Shown here piece by piece: positions 1 through 8,267 of a DNA stretch of 64,000 nt. Source of the DNA: Cetobacterium_A somerae. GTDB lineage: Bacteria > Fusobacteriota > Fusobacteriia > Fusobacteriales > Fusobacteriaceae. Under the pieces are notes generated by a model, which was given only the letters and a program-made list of their open reading frames with translations, was not told the origin of the DNA and searched no databases. Location of the stretch: assembly GCF_044784365.2 (NCBI RefSeq), contig NZ_CP173065.2; one strand, 5' to 3'. Position 1 is the stretch's first letter; every line of letters starts with the position of its first letter. Position numbers and translations under genes: made by a program.

Positions 1-384
1 AAGGGTGGACAATTAGTTAGATCTGCAGGAACTGCAGCAAGACTAGTTGCAAAAGAAGGAACTTACTGTCACGTTCAGTTACCATCAGGTGAATTAAGAT
101 TAATTCACGGAGAATGTATGGCAACTATCGGTGAAGTAGGAAACTCTGAGCACAGCCTAGTATCACTAGGTAAAGCTGGAAGAAACAGACACAAAGGAAG
201 AAGACCTCACGTAAGAGGATCTGTAATGAACCCTTGTGATCACCCACACGGTGGAGGAGAAGGTAAAGCTCCTGTTGGAAGAAAATCTCCTATGACTCCT
301 TGGGGTAAACCAGCTCATGGTGTTAAGACAAGAGGAAGAAAAACTTCAGACAAGTTTATCGTAAGAAGAAGAAACGAAAAGTAA
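1..384 (+). CDS. rplB: 50S ribosomal protein L2, 3' part
   Basis: This is the carboxy-terminal 127 residues of ribosomal protein L2. L2 binds 23S rRNA beside the peptidyl transferase centre and helps join the subunits. The frame is open from the first base, so the gene begins upstream of the window. The HPHGGGEGKAPVGRKSP segment, which carries the family's conserved functional histidine, is followed by the basic tail. It is the first gene seen of an S10-type operon, and rpsS follows after 24 bases with a strong Shine-Dalgarno site. Confidence 0.97.
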   Translation, partial: KGGQLVRSAGTAARLVAKEGTYCHVQLPSGELRLIHGECMATIGEVGNSEHSLVSLGKAGRNRHKGRRPHVRGSVMNPCDHPHGGGEGKAPVGRKSPMTPWGKPAHGVKTRGRKTSDKFIVRRRNEK

Positions 385-408
385 TTTTCGAGAGGAGGCT
401 AATAGGTA

Positions 409-690
409 ATGGCTAGATCATTAAAAAAAGGACCTTTTTGTGACCACCACTTAATGAAAAAAGTTGAGGAAGCAGTAGCTACTGAGAATATAAAAGCGGT
501 AATAAAGACTTGGTCTAGAAGATCAACAATATTCCCTAACTTTATAGGATTAACATTTGGTGTTTACAATGGTAAAAAGCACATACCAGTTCATGTAACT
601 GAGCAAATGGTTGGACATAAACTAGGTGAGTTCGCACCAACTAGAACATACTATGGTCACGGTGTAGACAAAAAGAAAAAGAAAAAATAA
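409..690 (+). CDS. rpsS: 30S ribosomal protein S19
   Basis: S19, 93 residues, is a head protein of the small subunit that sits near the A-site tRNA and pairs with S13. The MARSLKKGPF start and the HKLGEFAPTRTYYGH motif are typical, and the length matches the family. The tail is unusually lysine-rich (DKKKKKK). GAGGAGG stands upstream of the ATG. The position between rplB and rplV is the canonical S10-operon order. Confidence 0.97.
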   Translation: MARSLKKGPFCDHHLMKKVEEAVATENIKAVIKTWSRRSTIFPNFIGLTFGVYNGKKHIPVHVTEQMVGHKLGEFAPTRTYYGHGVDKKKKKK

Positions 691-737
691 TCGATTTTAA
701 ATTAATAAATTGATAGTAGGAAAAGGAGGTTGGACTA

Positions 738-1070
738 GTGGAAGCTAGAGCAATAACTAGATTCGTAAGATTATCTCCAAGAAAAGCTAGACTTGTAGCA
801 GACTTAGTGAGAGGAAAATCAGCATTAGAAGCTTTAGATACGTTAGAATTTACTAACAAAAAAGCAGCTAGATTTATAAAGAAAACACTAGCATCAGCAA
901 TTGCTAATGCAACTAACAACTTCAACATGGATGAGGAGAAGTTAGTAGTATCAACTATAATGATAAACGACGGACCAGCGCTTAAGAGAATAATGCCAAG
1001 AGCGATGGGAAGAGCAGATATAATAAGAAAACCAACAGCACACATTGTTGTGGCAGTGTCTGAAAAGTAG
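738..1070 (+). CDS. rplV: 50S ribosomal protein L22
   Basis: L22, 110 residues, lines the peptide exit tunnel with L4. The N-terminal RFVRLSPRKARLVADLVRG signature and the conserved GPALKRIMPRAMGRA loop, which reaches into the tunnel, are present. Translation starts at GTG, with AAGGAGG just upstream. The gap of 47 bases after rpsS holds no obvious structure. It lies in the S10 operon, 15 bases before rpsC. Confidence 0.97.
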   Translation: MEARAITRFVRLSPRKARLVADLVRGKSALEALDTLEFTNKKAARFIKKTLASAIANATNNFNMDEEKLVVSTIMINDGPALKRIMPRAMGRADIIRKPTAHIVVAVSEK

Positions 1071-1085
1071 TAAGGAGGTAAGACT

Positions 1086-1742
1086 GTGGGACAAAAAGTA
1101 GACCCTAGAGGACTGAGACTTGGAATAACAAGAACTTGGGATTCTATCTGGTATGCAGATAAAAAAGAATACGCAAAGTTCTTCCATGAAGATACAAAGA
1201 TCAGAGAAATGATCAAAAAGAACTACTTCCACGCGGGAATTTCGAAGGTAAAAATCGAGAGAACTTCTCCGTCACACGTTGTAGTTTTAATACACACAGC
1301 TAAAGCTGGAATAATCATCGGAAGAAAAGGTTCTGAAATAGAATCATTAAGAGCTAAACTTGAAGCAATGACTGGAAGAAAAGTTACAGTTAAAGTTCAA
1401 GAGGTTAAAGAATTTAATAAAGATGCAACTTTAGTTGCAGAAAATATAGCTACATCTATCGAGAAAAGAGTAGCTTACAAAAGAGCAGTAAGTCAAGCTG
1501 TTATGAGAGCAATGAAAGCAGGAGCAAAAGGAATCAAAGTTATGGTTTCTGGAAGATTAAATGGTGCTGAGATCGCAAGATCTGAGTGGGTAGTAGAAGG
1601 AAAAGTACCTCTACATACATTAAGAGCAGATATCGACTATGCAACAGCTACATCTCATACAACATATGGAGCTCTTGGAATCAAGGTTTGGATCTTCCAC
1701 GGTGAAGTACTTCCAACTAAGAAGGAAGGAGGGGAAGCGTAA
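1086..1742 (+). CDS. rpsC: 30S ribosomal protein S3
   Basis: S3, 218 residues, sits at the mRNA entry side of the 30S head and contributes to helicase activity. The MGQKVDPRGLRLGITR start, the central KH domain with GRKGSEIE (about residues 80-86) and the C-terminal GIKVWIFHGE block are all visible. It uses a GTG start with AAGGAGG upstream. It is tightly packed: rplP begins 3 bases after the stop. Confidence 0.97.
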   Translation: MGQKVDPRGLRLGITRTWDSIWYADKKEYAKFFHEDTKIREMIKKNYFHAGISKVKIERTSPSHVVVLIHTAKAGIIIGRKGSEIESLRAKLEAMTGRKVTVKVQEVKEFNKDATLVAENIATSIEKRVAYKRAVSQAVMRAMKAGAKGIKVMVSGRLNGAEIARSEWVVEGKVPLHTLRADIDYATATSHTTYGALGIKVWIFHGEVLPTKKEGGEA

Positions 1743-1744
1743 TC

Positions 1745-2167
1745 ATGTTAATGCCTAAAAGAACGAAACATAGAAAAATGTTTAGAGGAAGAATGAAGGG
1801 TACAGCTCAAAGAGGTAACACTGTTGCTTTCGGAGATTACGGATTACAAGCCCTTGAGCCAGCATGGATAACAAACAGACAGATTGAATCTTGTAGAGTT
1901 GGAATCAACAGAACATTCAAAAGAGAAGGTAAGACTTTTATTAGAATATTCCCTGATAAGCCAATTACTGCTAGACCAGCTGGAGTAAGAATGGGTAAAG
2001 GTAAAGGAAACGTAGAAGGTTGGGTAGCAGTAGTTAAACCTGGAAGAATAATGTTCGAGGTATCTGGTGTTACTGAAGAGAAAGCAATAGCAGCTTTAAG
2101 AAAAGCTTCTATGAAACTTCCTATCAGATGTAAGATTGTAAAAAGAGAGAATGGTGGTGAGAACTAA
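1745..2167 (+). CDS. rplP: 50S ribosomal protein L16
   Basis: L16, 140 residues, organises the A-site tRNA binding region of the large subunit. It starts MLMPKRTKHRK, as in many bacteria, and carries the conserved RMGKGKGNVEGWVAVVKPG loop. GGAGGGG lies at the end of rpsC, and an in-frame ATG two codons later is the alternative start. Its stop overlaps the rpmC start by one base, which suggests translational coupling. Confidence 0.97.
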   Translation: MLMPKRTKHRKMFRGRMKGTAQRGNTVAFGDYGLQALEPAWITNRQIESCRVGINRTFKREGKTFIRIFPDKPITARPAGVRMGKGKGNVEGWVAVVKPGRIMFEVSGVTEEKAIAALRKASMKLPIRCKIVKRENGGEN

Positions 2168-2349
2168 TGAGAGCTAAGGAAATAAGAGAAATATCTACTG
2201 AAGACTTAGTAGTAAAGTGTAAAGAGCTTAAGGAAGAACTTTTCAACCTAAAGTTTCAACTTTCATTAGGACAAGTAACTAACACTGCTAAGATTAGAGA
2301 AGTAAGAAGAGAGATCGCAAGAATAAACACTATATTAAACGAAAGATAA
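2167..2349 (+). CDS. rpmC: 50S ribosomal protein L29
   Basis: L29, 60 residues, is a small helical-hairpin protein near the tunnel exit, adjacent to L23 and the docking site of trigger factor and SRP. The MRAKEIREIS start and the KEELFNLKFQLSLGQ segment are typical. The ATG overlaps the rplP stop by one base, so it is probably translated by coupling. Confidence 0.96.
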   Translation: MRAKEIREISTEDLVVKCKELKEELFNLKFQLSLGQVTNTAKIREVRREIARINTILNER

Positions 2350-2399
2350 TTAAATCTTAAAGTTAGGATATAGATTCTTAAGAAGAGGAGGTCAAAATC

Positions 2400-2651
2400 T
2401 TGAGAAACGAGAGAAAAGTAAGAGAAGGAATCGTTGTTTCTGATAAGATGGACAAGACGATAGTTGTTGCTATCGAAACAATGACATTACACCCAATCTA
2501 CAAAAAGAGAGTTAAGAAGACTATGAAGTTCAAAGCACATGACGAGAACAACGTAGCTCAAACTGGAGATAAAGTAAGAATCATGGAAACTAGACCATTA
2601 TCTAGAGATAAGAGATGGAGACTAGTTGATATTATAGAGAAAGCTAGATAA
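2400..2651 (+). CDS. rpsQ: 30S ribosomal protein S17
   Basis: S17, 83 residues, is a primary 16S rRNA binding protein with an OB-fold. The GIVVSDKMDKTIVVAIE and HPIYKKRVKKTMKFKAHDE blocks are characteristic. The start is TTG, preceded by AGAGGAGG; no ATG or GTG fits the conserved N-terminus. It closes the S10-type part of the cluster, 34 bases before rplN. Confidence 0.96.
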   Translation: MRNERKVREGIVVSDKMDKTIVVAIETMTLHPIYKKRVKKTMKFKAHDENNVAQTGDKVRIMETRPLSRDKRWRLVDIIEKAR

Positions 2652-2685
2652 TAATCCAAATTATTGTTGAGAGGAGGATAATTTA

Positions 2686-3054
2686 ATGGTACAACAACAA
2701 ACTATCCTTAATGTTGCTGATAACTCGGGAGCTAAAAAACTTATGGTTATAAGAGTTCTTGGAGGATCTAGAAGAAGATTCGGAAGAATCGGTGACATTG
2801 TTGTGGCATCAGTTAAGGAAGCAATACCTGGTGGAAACGTTAAAAAAGGAGACGTAGTAAAAGCAGTTATTGTTAGAACAAGAAAAGAATTAAGAAGAGA
2901 AGATGGATCATATATTAAATTTGATGATAACGCAGCTGTTATCTTAAATAACAATAATGAACCAAAAGCAACAAGAATATTCGGACCAGTTGCAAGAGAA
3001 TTAAGAGCTAAAGACTTCATGAAGATAGTTTCACTAGCTCCAGAAGTAATATAA
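2686..3054 (+). CDS. rplN: 50S ribosomal protein L14
   Basis: L14, 122 residues, forms intersubunit bridges and is the docking site of the silencing factor RsfS. The start MVQQQTILNVADNSGAKKL and the end FGPVARELR...SLAPEVI match the family at its usual length. GAGAGGAGG precedes the ATG. It opens the spc-type gene order here. Confidence 0.97.
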   Translation: MVQQQTILNVADNSGAKKLMVIRVLGGSRRRFGRIGDIVVASVKEAIPGGNVKKGDVVKAVIVRTRKELRREDGSYIKFDDNAAVILNNNNEPKATRIFGPVARELRAKDFMKIVSLAPEVI

Positions 3055-3076
3055 TTGAGAGAGGAGGCTAATTGTC

Positions 3077-3418
3077 GTGGCTAAACCTAAGATTAAATTT
3101 GTACCAGAGTCATTACATGTAAAAACTGGAGATACAGTTTACGTAATATCTGGAAAAGATAAAGGAAAAACAGGTAAGGTTTTAAAAGTATTCCCTAAAA
3201 AAGGAAAGATCGTTGTTGAGAACATCAATATGATCACAAAACATATGAAACCTTCACAAATAAACCCACAAGGTGGAGTTGTAACTAAACCAGCTCCAAT
3301 GTTCTCTTCAAAAGTAATGTTATTTGATGAGAAAGCTGGTAAACCAACTAGAGTTGGATACAAGTTTGTGGACGGTAAAAAAGTAAGATACTCTAAAGTA
3401 TCTGGAGAAACTTTATAA
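3077..3418 (+). CDS. rplX: 50S ribosomal protein L24
   Basis: L24, 113 residues, is an assembly initiator with a KOW fold. The KTGDTVYVISGKDKGKTGKV motif and the conserved NPQGGVVTKPAPMFSSKVML segment are clear. Translation starts at GTG with GAGGAGG upstream. It lies between rplN and rplE in canonical order. Confidence 0.97.
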   Translation: MAKPKIKFVPESLHVKTGDTVYVISGKDKGKTGKVLKVFPKKGKIVVENINMITKHMKPSQINPQGGVVTKPAPMFSSKVMLFDEKAGKPTRVGYKFVDGKKVRYSKVSGETL

Positions 3419-3436
3419 GAGAGGAGGAGAACGTAA

Positions 3437-3988
3437 GTGTCTAAATACGTTTCTAGATATCATAAGTTATATAACGAAACAATAGTTGCTAACTTAATAA
3501 AAGAGTTAGGATTATCTAACGTTATGGAATGTCCAAAATTAGACAGAATCGTTGTTAACATGGGAGTAGGAGAGGCAACTCAAAACTCTAAGTTAATCGA
3601 TGCTGCAATGGCTGATTTAGCAATAATCACAGGACAAAAGCCAGTTGTAAGAAAAGCAAAAAAATCAGAAGCTGGATTTAAGTTAAGAGAAGGAATGCCA
3701 ATCGGTGCAAAAGTTACTTTAAGAAAAGAGAGAATGTACGATTTTCTAGATAGATTAGTAAATGTAGTTCTTCCAAGAGTAAGAGACTTCGAAGGAGTTC
3801 CAGCGGATTCATTCGACGGAAGAGGAAACTACTCTTTAGGATTAAGAGATCAATTAGTTTTCCCTGAGATCGAATTTGATAAAGTTGACAAGCTTTTAGG
3901 AATGTCTATCACTATAGTATCTTCAGCTAAAACAGATGAAGAAGGAAGAGCTTTACTTAAGGCATTCGGAATGCCTTTTAAAAAGTAA
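3437..3988 (+). CDS. rplE: 50S ribosomal protein L5
   Basis: L5, 183 residues, binds 5S rRNA in the central protuberance and contacts P-site tRNA. The MGVGEATQNSKLIDAA, TGQKPVVRKAKKSEAGFKLREG and DGRGNYSLGLRDQLVFPEI blocks are diagnostic. It has a GTG start behind GAGGAGG and the usual length of about 180 residues. Confidence 0.97.
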   Translation: MSKYVSRYHKLYNETIVANLIKELGLSNVMECPKLDRIVVNMGVGEATQNSKLIDAAMADLAIITGQKPVVRKAKKSEAGFKLREGMPIGAKVTLRKERMYDFLDRLVNVVLPRVRDFEGVPADSFDGRGNYSLGLRDQLVFPEIEFDKVDKLLGMSITIVSSAKTDEEGRALLKAFGMPFKK

Positions 3989-4010
3989 ATAGTGAGGAGG
4001 TTAATAATAA

Positions 4011-4298
4011 ATGGCTAAAAAGTCAATGATCGCTAGAGAAGTTAAAAGAACAACTTTATGCGACAAATATGCTGAAAAAAGAGCTGAGCTGAAGAAGAGA
4101 ATCAACGAGGGAGATATGGAAGCTATGTTTGAGCTAAACAAATTACCTAAGAACTCTTCAGAAGTTAGAAAGAAAAATAGATGTCAATTAGATGGAAGAC
4201 CAAGAGGATTCATGAGAGAATTCGGAATTTCGAGAGTTAAGTTCAGACAATTAGCAGGTGCTGGACTTATTCCAGGTGTGAAGAAGTCATCTTGGTAA
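4011..4298 (+). CDS. rpsN: 30S ribosomal protein S14, long zinc-free form
   Basis: S14, 95 residues, is a head protein of the 30S subunit. The C-terminal GRPRGFMREFGISRVKFRQLAGAG block is diagnostic. It has only two scattered cysteines and no pair of CXXC motifs, so it is the long zinc-independent type rather than the 61-residue zinc form usual in Bacilli and Clostridia. This is one clue against a typical Firmicute. Confidence 0.97.
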   Translation: MAKKSMIAREVKRTTLCDKYAEKRAELKKRINEGDMEAMFELNKLPKNSSEVRKKNRCQLDGRPRGFMREFGISRVKFRQLAGAGLIPGVKKSSW

Positions 4299-4321
4299 TT
4301 GATGAAAGGAGGATTTAATAG

Positions 4322-4717
4322 ATGTTTTTAACAGATCCAATTGCAGATATGTTAACAAGAGTTAGAAATGCAAATGCTGTAATGCATGAGAAAACAGATG
4401 TTCCTCACTCTAACGTAAAAGAGAGAATCGCTGAGATTTTAAAAGAAGAGGGATATATTTCTAACTACAAAATTGTAACAGATGGAAATAAAAAGAATAT
4501 AAGAGTATACTTAAAGTATGACGGAAAAGAAAGAGTAATCAAAGGAATCAAGAGAATATCTAAGCCAGGAAGAAGAGTTTATTCTTCTGTAGAGGATATG
4601 CCAAGAGTATTATCAGGTTTAGGAATCGCTATTGTTTCAACTTCTAAAGGAATCGTAACAGATAGAACTGCTAGAAGAGAGAACATGGGTGGAGAAATTC
4701 TTGCATTCGTTTGGTAA
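4322..4717 (+). CDS. rpsH: 30S ribosomal protein S8
   Basis: S8, 131 residues, is a primary 16S rRNA binder. In E. coli it is also the translational repressor of the spc operon. The DPIADMLTRVRNAN start and the C-terminal STSKGIVTDRTARRENMGGEILAFVW block are canonical. The ATG follows AAAGGAGG. Confidence 0.97.
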   Translation: MFLTDPIADMLTRVRNANAVMHEKTDVPHSNVKERIAEILKEEGYISNYKIVTDGNKKNIRVYLKYDGKERVIKGIKRISKPGRRVYSSVEDMPRVLSGLGIAIVSTSKGIVTDRTARRENMGGEILAFVW

Positions 4718-4735
4718 TAACTAGGAGGTAGCCAT

Positions 4736-5272
4736 ATGTCAAGAGTAGGTAAAAAGATCATAGTGGTACCTGCTGGGGTAGAAGTTACATTAGCTGCAGG
4801 AAACGTAGTTACTGTAAAAGGACCTAAAGGTACTTTAACTAAAAAATTTAACGAAGAGTTAACAATAAATGTAGAAAACAATGAGATCACAGTTGCAAGA
4901 CCAAACGATCTACCAGCTGTAAGAGCTATACACGGAACTACAAGAGCACTTTTAAACAACATGGTTGTTGGAGTATCTGAAGGTTTCAAGAAAACTCTTA
5001 CACTTGTTGGAGTTGGATACAGAGCTACTGAGAAAAATGCTGGATTAGAGATGGCTTTAGGTTATTCTCACCCAGTTGTAATCAATGCTGTTGAAGGAAT
5101 CAAAATGACAGTTGAGAAAAATACAACTATCCACATTGAAGGAATAGAGAAAGATGTAGTAGGACAAGTTGCTGCTGACATCAGATCTAAGAGAGCTCCA
5201 GAGCCTTACAAAGGAAAAGGAGTTAAGTATTCTGACGAAGTAATCAGAAGAAAAGAAGGTAAGAAATCATAA
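4736..5272 (+). CDS. rplF: 50S ribosomal protein L6
   Basis: L6, 178 residues, supports the GTPase-associated region near the sarcin-ricin loop. The MSRVGKKIIVVPAGV start, the repeat-related central part and the RAPEPYKGKGVKYSDEVIRRKEGKKS end are typical. TAGGAGG precedes the ATG. A small hairpin (5274-5279 with 5288-5293) lies in the gap before rplR, without a T-run. Confidence 0.97.
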   Translation: MSRVGKKIIVVPAGVEVTLAAGNVVTVKGPKGTLTKKFNEELTINVENNEITVARPNDLPAVRAIHGTTRALLNNMVVGVSEGFKKTLTLVGVGYRATEKNAGLEMALGYSHPVVINAVEGIKMTVEKNTTIHIEGIEKDVVGQVAADIRSKRAPEPYKGKGVKYSDEVIRRKEGKKS

Positions 5273-5319
5273 TACTAACTAAAAAAGGTTAGTGTGCTGA
5301 GAATAAGGAGGTTAAAAAG

Positions 5320-5688
5320 TTGTTTAAGAGAGTTAATAGAGACGCTATTAGAAGAAGAAAGCACTTATCTATCAGAAGCAAGATTTCTGGTACAGCTGAG
5401 AGACCAAGACTTTCTATATATAGATCAAACAACAACATTTTTGCTCAATTAGTTGATGACGTAAATGGAGTAACTTTAGTTTCTGCATCTACTATCGATA
5501 AAGAGATCAAAGGAAATGTAAAGCACGGTGGAAACATCGAGTCTGCTAAGCTTGTTGGAAAAGCAATCGCTGAAAGAGCTGTAGCAAAAGAAATATCTGT
5601 TATAGTATTTGACAGATCTGGATATAAATACACAGGAAGAGTAGCTGCCCTTGCAGAGGCTGCAAGAGAAGCAGGACTTAAATTCTAA
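5320..5688 (+). CDS. rplR: 50S ribosomal protein L18
   Basis: L18, 122 residues, binds 5S rRNA together with L5. The RLSIYRSNNNIFAQLVDD block and the final FDRSGYKYTGRVAALAEAAREAGLKF are diagnostic. It starts at TTG with AAGGAGG about 9 bases upstream. Confidence 0.97.
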   Translation: MFKRVNRDAIRRRKHLSIRSKISGTAERPRLSIYRSNNNIFAQLVDDVNGVTLVSASTIDKEIKGNVKHGGNIESAKLVGKAIAERAVAKEISVIVFDRSGYKYTGRVAALAEAAREAGLKF

Positions 5689-5712
5689 TTCTTGTAGAGA
5701 GGAGGACTTCAC

Positions 5713-6213
5713 TTGTCTAAGTTAGTTAAAGAAGAAAAACAATTTCAAGAGAAATTATTGAAGATTTCTAGAGTTTCTAAGACAACTAAAGGAGGAAGAA
5801 CTATATCTTTCTCTGTTTTAGCTGCTGTAGGAGACGCTGAAGGAAACGTAGGAATAGGACTAGGAAAAGCGAATGGTGTACCTGATGCAATCAGAAAAGC
5901 AATCGCTTCTGCTAAGAAAAACATGGTAAAGGTTTCATTAAAAGGAACTACTATTCCTCACGAAATCGTTGGTAAATGGGGAGCAACATCTATATGGATG
6001 GCACCAGCTTATGAAGGTACTGGAGTTATCGCAGGATCATCTTGTAGAGAGATTCTTGAGTTAGCAGGAGTACACAACATCCTTACAAAAATTAAAGGAT
6101 CAAGAAATAAGTTCAACGTTGCAAGAGCTACAATTGAAGGATTAGCAGCATTAAGAACTGCTGAAGAAGTTGCAGCTTTAAGAGGAAAAGAAGTAAAGGA
6201 AATCTTAAGCTAG
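5713..6213 (+). CDS. rpsE: 30S ribosomal protein S5
   Basis: S5, 166 residues, lies at the mRNA entry channel and affects decoding accuracy. The RTISFSVLAAVGD and VGIGLGKANGVPDAIRKA double-stranded-RNA-binding-like domain and the AGSSCREILELAGVHNILTK domain are present. It uses a TTG start after GAGAGGAGG. rpmD follows after 13 bases. Confidence 0.97.
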   Translation: MSKLVKEEKQFQEKLLKISRVSKTTKGGRTISFSVLAAVGDAEGNVGIGLGKANGVPDAIRKAIASAKKNMVKVSLKGTTIPHEIVGKWGATSIWMAPAYEGTGVIAGSSCREILELAGVHNILTKIKGSRNKFNVARATIEGLAALRTAEEVAALRGKEVKEILS

Positions 6214-6226
6214 GAGGTAAAAAAAG

Positions 6227-6409
6227 ATGGCAAAGCTTAGAATAGAGCTTGTAAAAAGCATAATCGGAAGAAAGCCTAACCATATAGCAACTGCAAAGTC
6301 GCTAGGGCTTAAGAAGATGAATGATGTTAGAGAGCACAATGTAACTCCAGAATTAATGGGGAAAATTGCTCAAATATCTTACCTAATAAAAGTAGAGGAG
6401 GTGCAATAA
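6227..6409 (+). CDS. rpmD: 50S ribosomal protein L30
   Basis: L30, 60 residues, is a small large-subunit protein absent from some lineages. The LVKSIIGRKPNHIATAKSLGLKKMND motif is typical of the bacterial protein. TAGGAGG overlaps the end of rpsE. rplO follows after only 3 bases. Confidence 0.96.
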   Translation: MAKLRIELVKSIIGRKPNHIATAKSLGLKKMNDVREHNVTPELMGKIAQISYLIKVEEVQ

Positions 6410-6412
6410 TCA

Positions 6413-6892
6413 ATGAAATTAAATGAATTAAAGCCTTCTGTACCAAGAAAAGCTAGAAAAAGAATCGGAAGAGGAGAGTCTTCTGGATTAGGAAAGACTG
6501 CTGGAAAAGGAAGCAATGGACAAAACTCTAGAGCTGGAGGAGGGGTAAAACCTTACTTCGAGGGTGGACAAATGCCTTTATACAGAAGAACTCCAAAGAG
6601 AGGATTCTCTAACGCAATATTCAGAAAAGATTATGCAATAATAAACTTATGTGATTTAAATAGATTCGAAGAGGGAACAGAAGTAACTCCAGAGTTATTA
6701 GTAGCTGCTGGTGTTATCAAGAAAACTCTTGCTGGAATCAAAGTTTTAGGAAACGGAGAGCTAGAGAAGAAAGTATCTGTAAAAGCTCACAAAGTTTCTG
6801 CTTCTGCGAAAGCAGCTATCGAAGCAAAAGGTGGATCTGTAGAGATTCTTGAAGTTAAAACTTTTGCTGATGTAGCAAAAAATAACAAGTAA
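6413..6892 (+). CDS. rplO: 50S ribosomal protein L15
   Basis: L15, 159 residues, is a late assembly protein of the large subunit. The glycine-rich N-terminus (RKRIGRGESSGLGKTAGKG...SRAGGGVKPYFEGGQMPLYRR) is diagnostic. The ribosome-binding site GAGGAGG lies inside the end of rpmD. secY comes next, as in the canonical spc operon. Confidence 0.97.
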   Translation: MKLNELKPSVPRKARKRIGRGESSGLGKTAGKGSNGQNSRAGGGVKPYFEGGQMPLYRRTPKRGFSNAIFRKDYAIINLCDLNRFEEGTEVTPELLVAAGVIKKTLAGIKVLGNGELEKKVSVKAHKVSASAKAAIEAKGGSVEILEVKTFADVAKNNK

Positions 6893-6929
6893 TTAAAAGA
6901 CTAGTTATTTCAATGTGAGGTGAAGAATT

Positions 6930-8210
6930 TTGGGTTTAATTGAAAAGTTTGAAACGAAGCTTAGAGGTATATTTAAAATTCCGGAACTGAGAGAGAGAAT
7001 CATCTTCACCTTATTAATGTTCCTAGTAGCTAGGGTAGGGACATATATCCCTGCTCCTGGTGTGGACATTGATCGTTTGGCTCAAATGACTGCGCAAAGT
7101 GATTTACTAGGATATATTAATATGTTCTCAGGTGGGGCTTTCCAAAGAGTATCTATATTTGCATTGGGAATTGTACCATATATCAATTCATCAATCGTAT
7201 TTAGTTTACTTGCTGTAATTATCCCTAAAATTGAAGAAATTCAAAAAGAGGGAGAATCAGGAAGAAATAAGATTACTCAATGGACTAGATACCTAACAAT
7301 TGTAATAGCTATAGTCCAAGGAATTGGGGTATGCACTTGGTTACAATCGGTAGGATTAGTAACAACACCAGGGTTTACATTTTTCTTAACAACAATAACA
7401 ACTTTAACGGCAGGAACAATATTTTTAATGTGGGTAGGGGAACAAATATCTATCAAAGGTATAGGTAATGGAGTTTCGCTACTAATCTTTTTAAATGTTA
7501 TTTCAGGAGCTCCAGGAGCTGTTATTCAAACTATACAAGATATGAGAGGGAGTAAGTTTCTTATTCCTGTTTTGTTATTAGTGGGGATTGCTGCAATTAT
7601 AACAATTGCGGGAATTGTTGTATTCCAATTAGGGCAAAGAAAAATACCAGTTCACTATGTAGGAAGAGGATTTGCTGGAAATAATGGAATGGGTCAGAAT
7701 TCATATATTCCATTGAAGTTAAATAGTTCAGGAGTAATGCCTGTAATTTTCGCTTCAGTGGTGATGATGATACCTTCTTTAGTAGTAAACATGCTTCCCG
7801 GAGAGTTTTCTGGAAAGGTAATACTTGCTAGAATATTTGGTGACCAGCATCCTGTATATTTAATACTATATGCTGCTGTAATTATATTCTTCTCGTTCTT
7901 CTATACTTCAATAGTTTTCGATCCTGAAAAGGTTGCAGAAAACTTAAAACAAGGTGGAGGTACGATTCCAAGTATTAGACCTGGAGCAGATACGGCTGAT
8001 TATCTTGAAGGAGTTGTAACTAGAATAACTTGGGGTGGAGCTATATTTTTAGCTTTAATCGCAATTGCACCTATGGTACTATTTAAAGCTTTTGGACTAC
8101 CAATATTCTTTGGTGGAACAGGAATAATAATAGTAGTAGGGGTAGCACTAGATACTGTACAACAGATAGATGCTCACCTTATCATGAAAGAGTATAAGGG
8201 ATTTTTATAA
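6930..8210 (+). CDS. secY: Preprotein translocase subunit SecY
   Basis: SecY, 426 residues, is the ten-span channel subunit of the Sec translocon in the inner membrane. Conserved features include FSGGAFQRVSIFALGIVPYINSSI around the plug and TM2, the C5 loop DPEKVAENLKQGGGTIPSIRPG, and the C-terminal IMKEYKGFL. The start is TTG with GAGGTG 7 bases upstream. A rho-independent terminator-like hairpin follows directly and separates it from adk. Confidence 0.98.
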   Translation: MGLIEKFETKLRGIFKIPELRERIIFTLLMFLVARVGTYIPAPGVDIDRLAQMTAQSDLLGYINMFSGGAFQRVSIFALGIVPYINSSIVFSLLAVIIPKIEEIQKEGESGRNKITQWTRYLTIVIAIVQGIGVCTWLQSVGLVTTPGFTFFLTTITTLTAGTIFLMWVGEQISIKGIGNGVSLLIFLNVISGAPGAVIQTIQDMRGSKFLIPVLLLVGIAAIITIAGIVVFQLGQRKIPVHYVGRGFAGNNGMGQNSYIPLKLNSSGVMPVIFASVVMMIPSLVVNMLPGEFSGKVILARIFGDQHPVYLILYAAVIIFFSFFYTSIVFDPEKVAENLKQGGGTIPSIRPGADTADYLEGVVTRITWGGAIFLALIAIAPMVLFKAFGLPIFFGGTGIIIVVGVALDTVQQIDAHLIMKEYKGFL

Positions 8211-8216
8211 AATCTT

Positions 8217-8250
8217 GGCACGGCATATGTCGTGCCCTTTTTATTTTTAA
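8217..8250 (+). terminator. Hairpin and T-run between secY and adk
   Basis: A GC-rich stem of GGCACG (8217-8222) and CGTGCC (8231-8236), extendable by a few pairs, is followed by TTTTTATTTTT. It sits immediately after the secY stop and upstream of the adk Shine-Dalgarno site. It looks like an intrinsic terminator or attenuator inside the ribosomal supercluster. Confidence 0.75.
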
Positions 8251-8267
8251 TAAAGGAGATGAATGTA

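Noticed and set aside
641..1232. Long open frames on the minus strand opposite rpsS, rplV and rpsC
   Set aside because: They are shadows of well-conserved ribosomal genes, with no ribosome-binding site and low-complexity hydrophobic translations.
5274..5293. A terminator between rplF and rplR
   Set aside because: The stem is only six pairs, has an A-rich loop and lacks a T-run.
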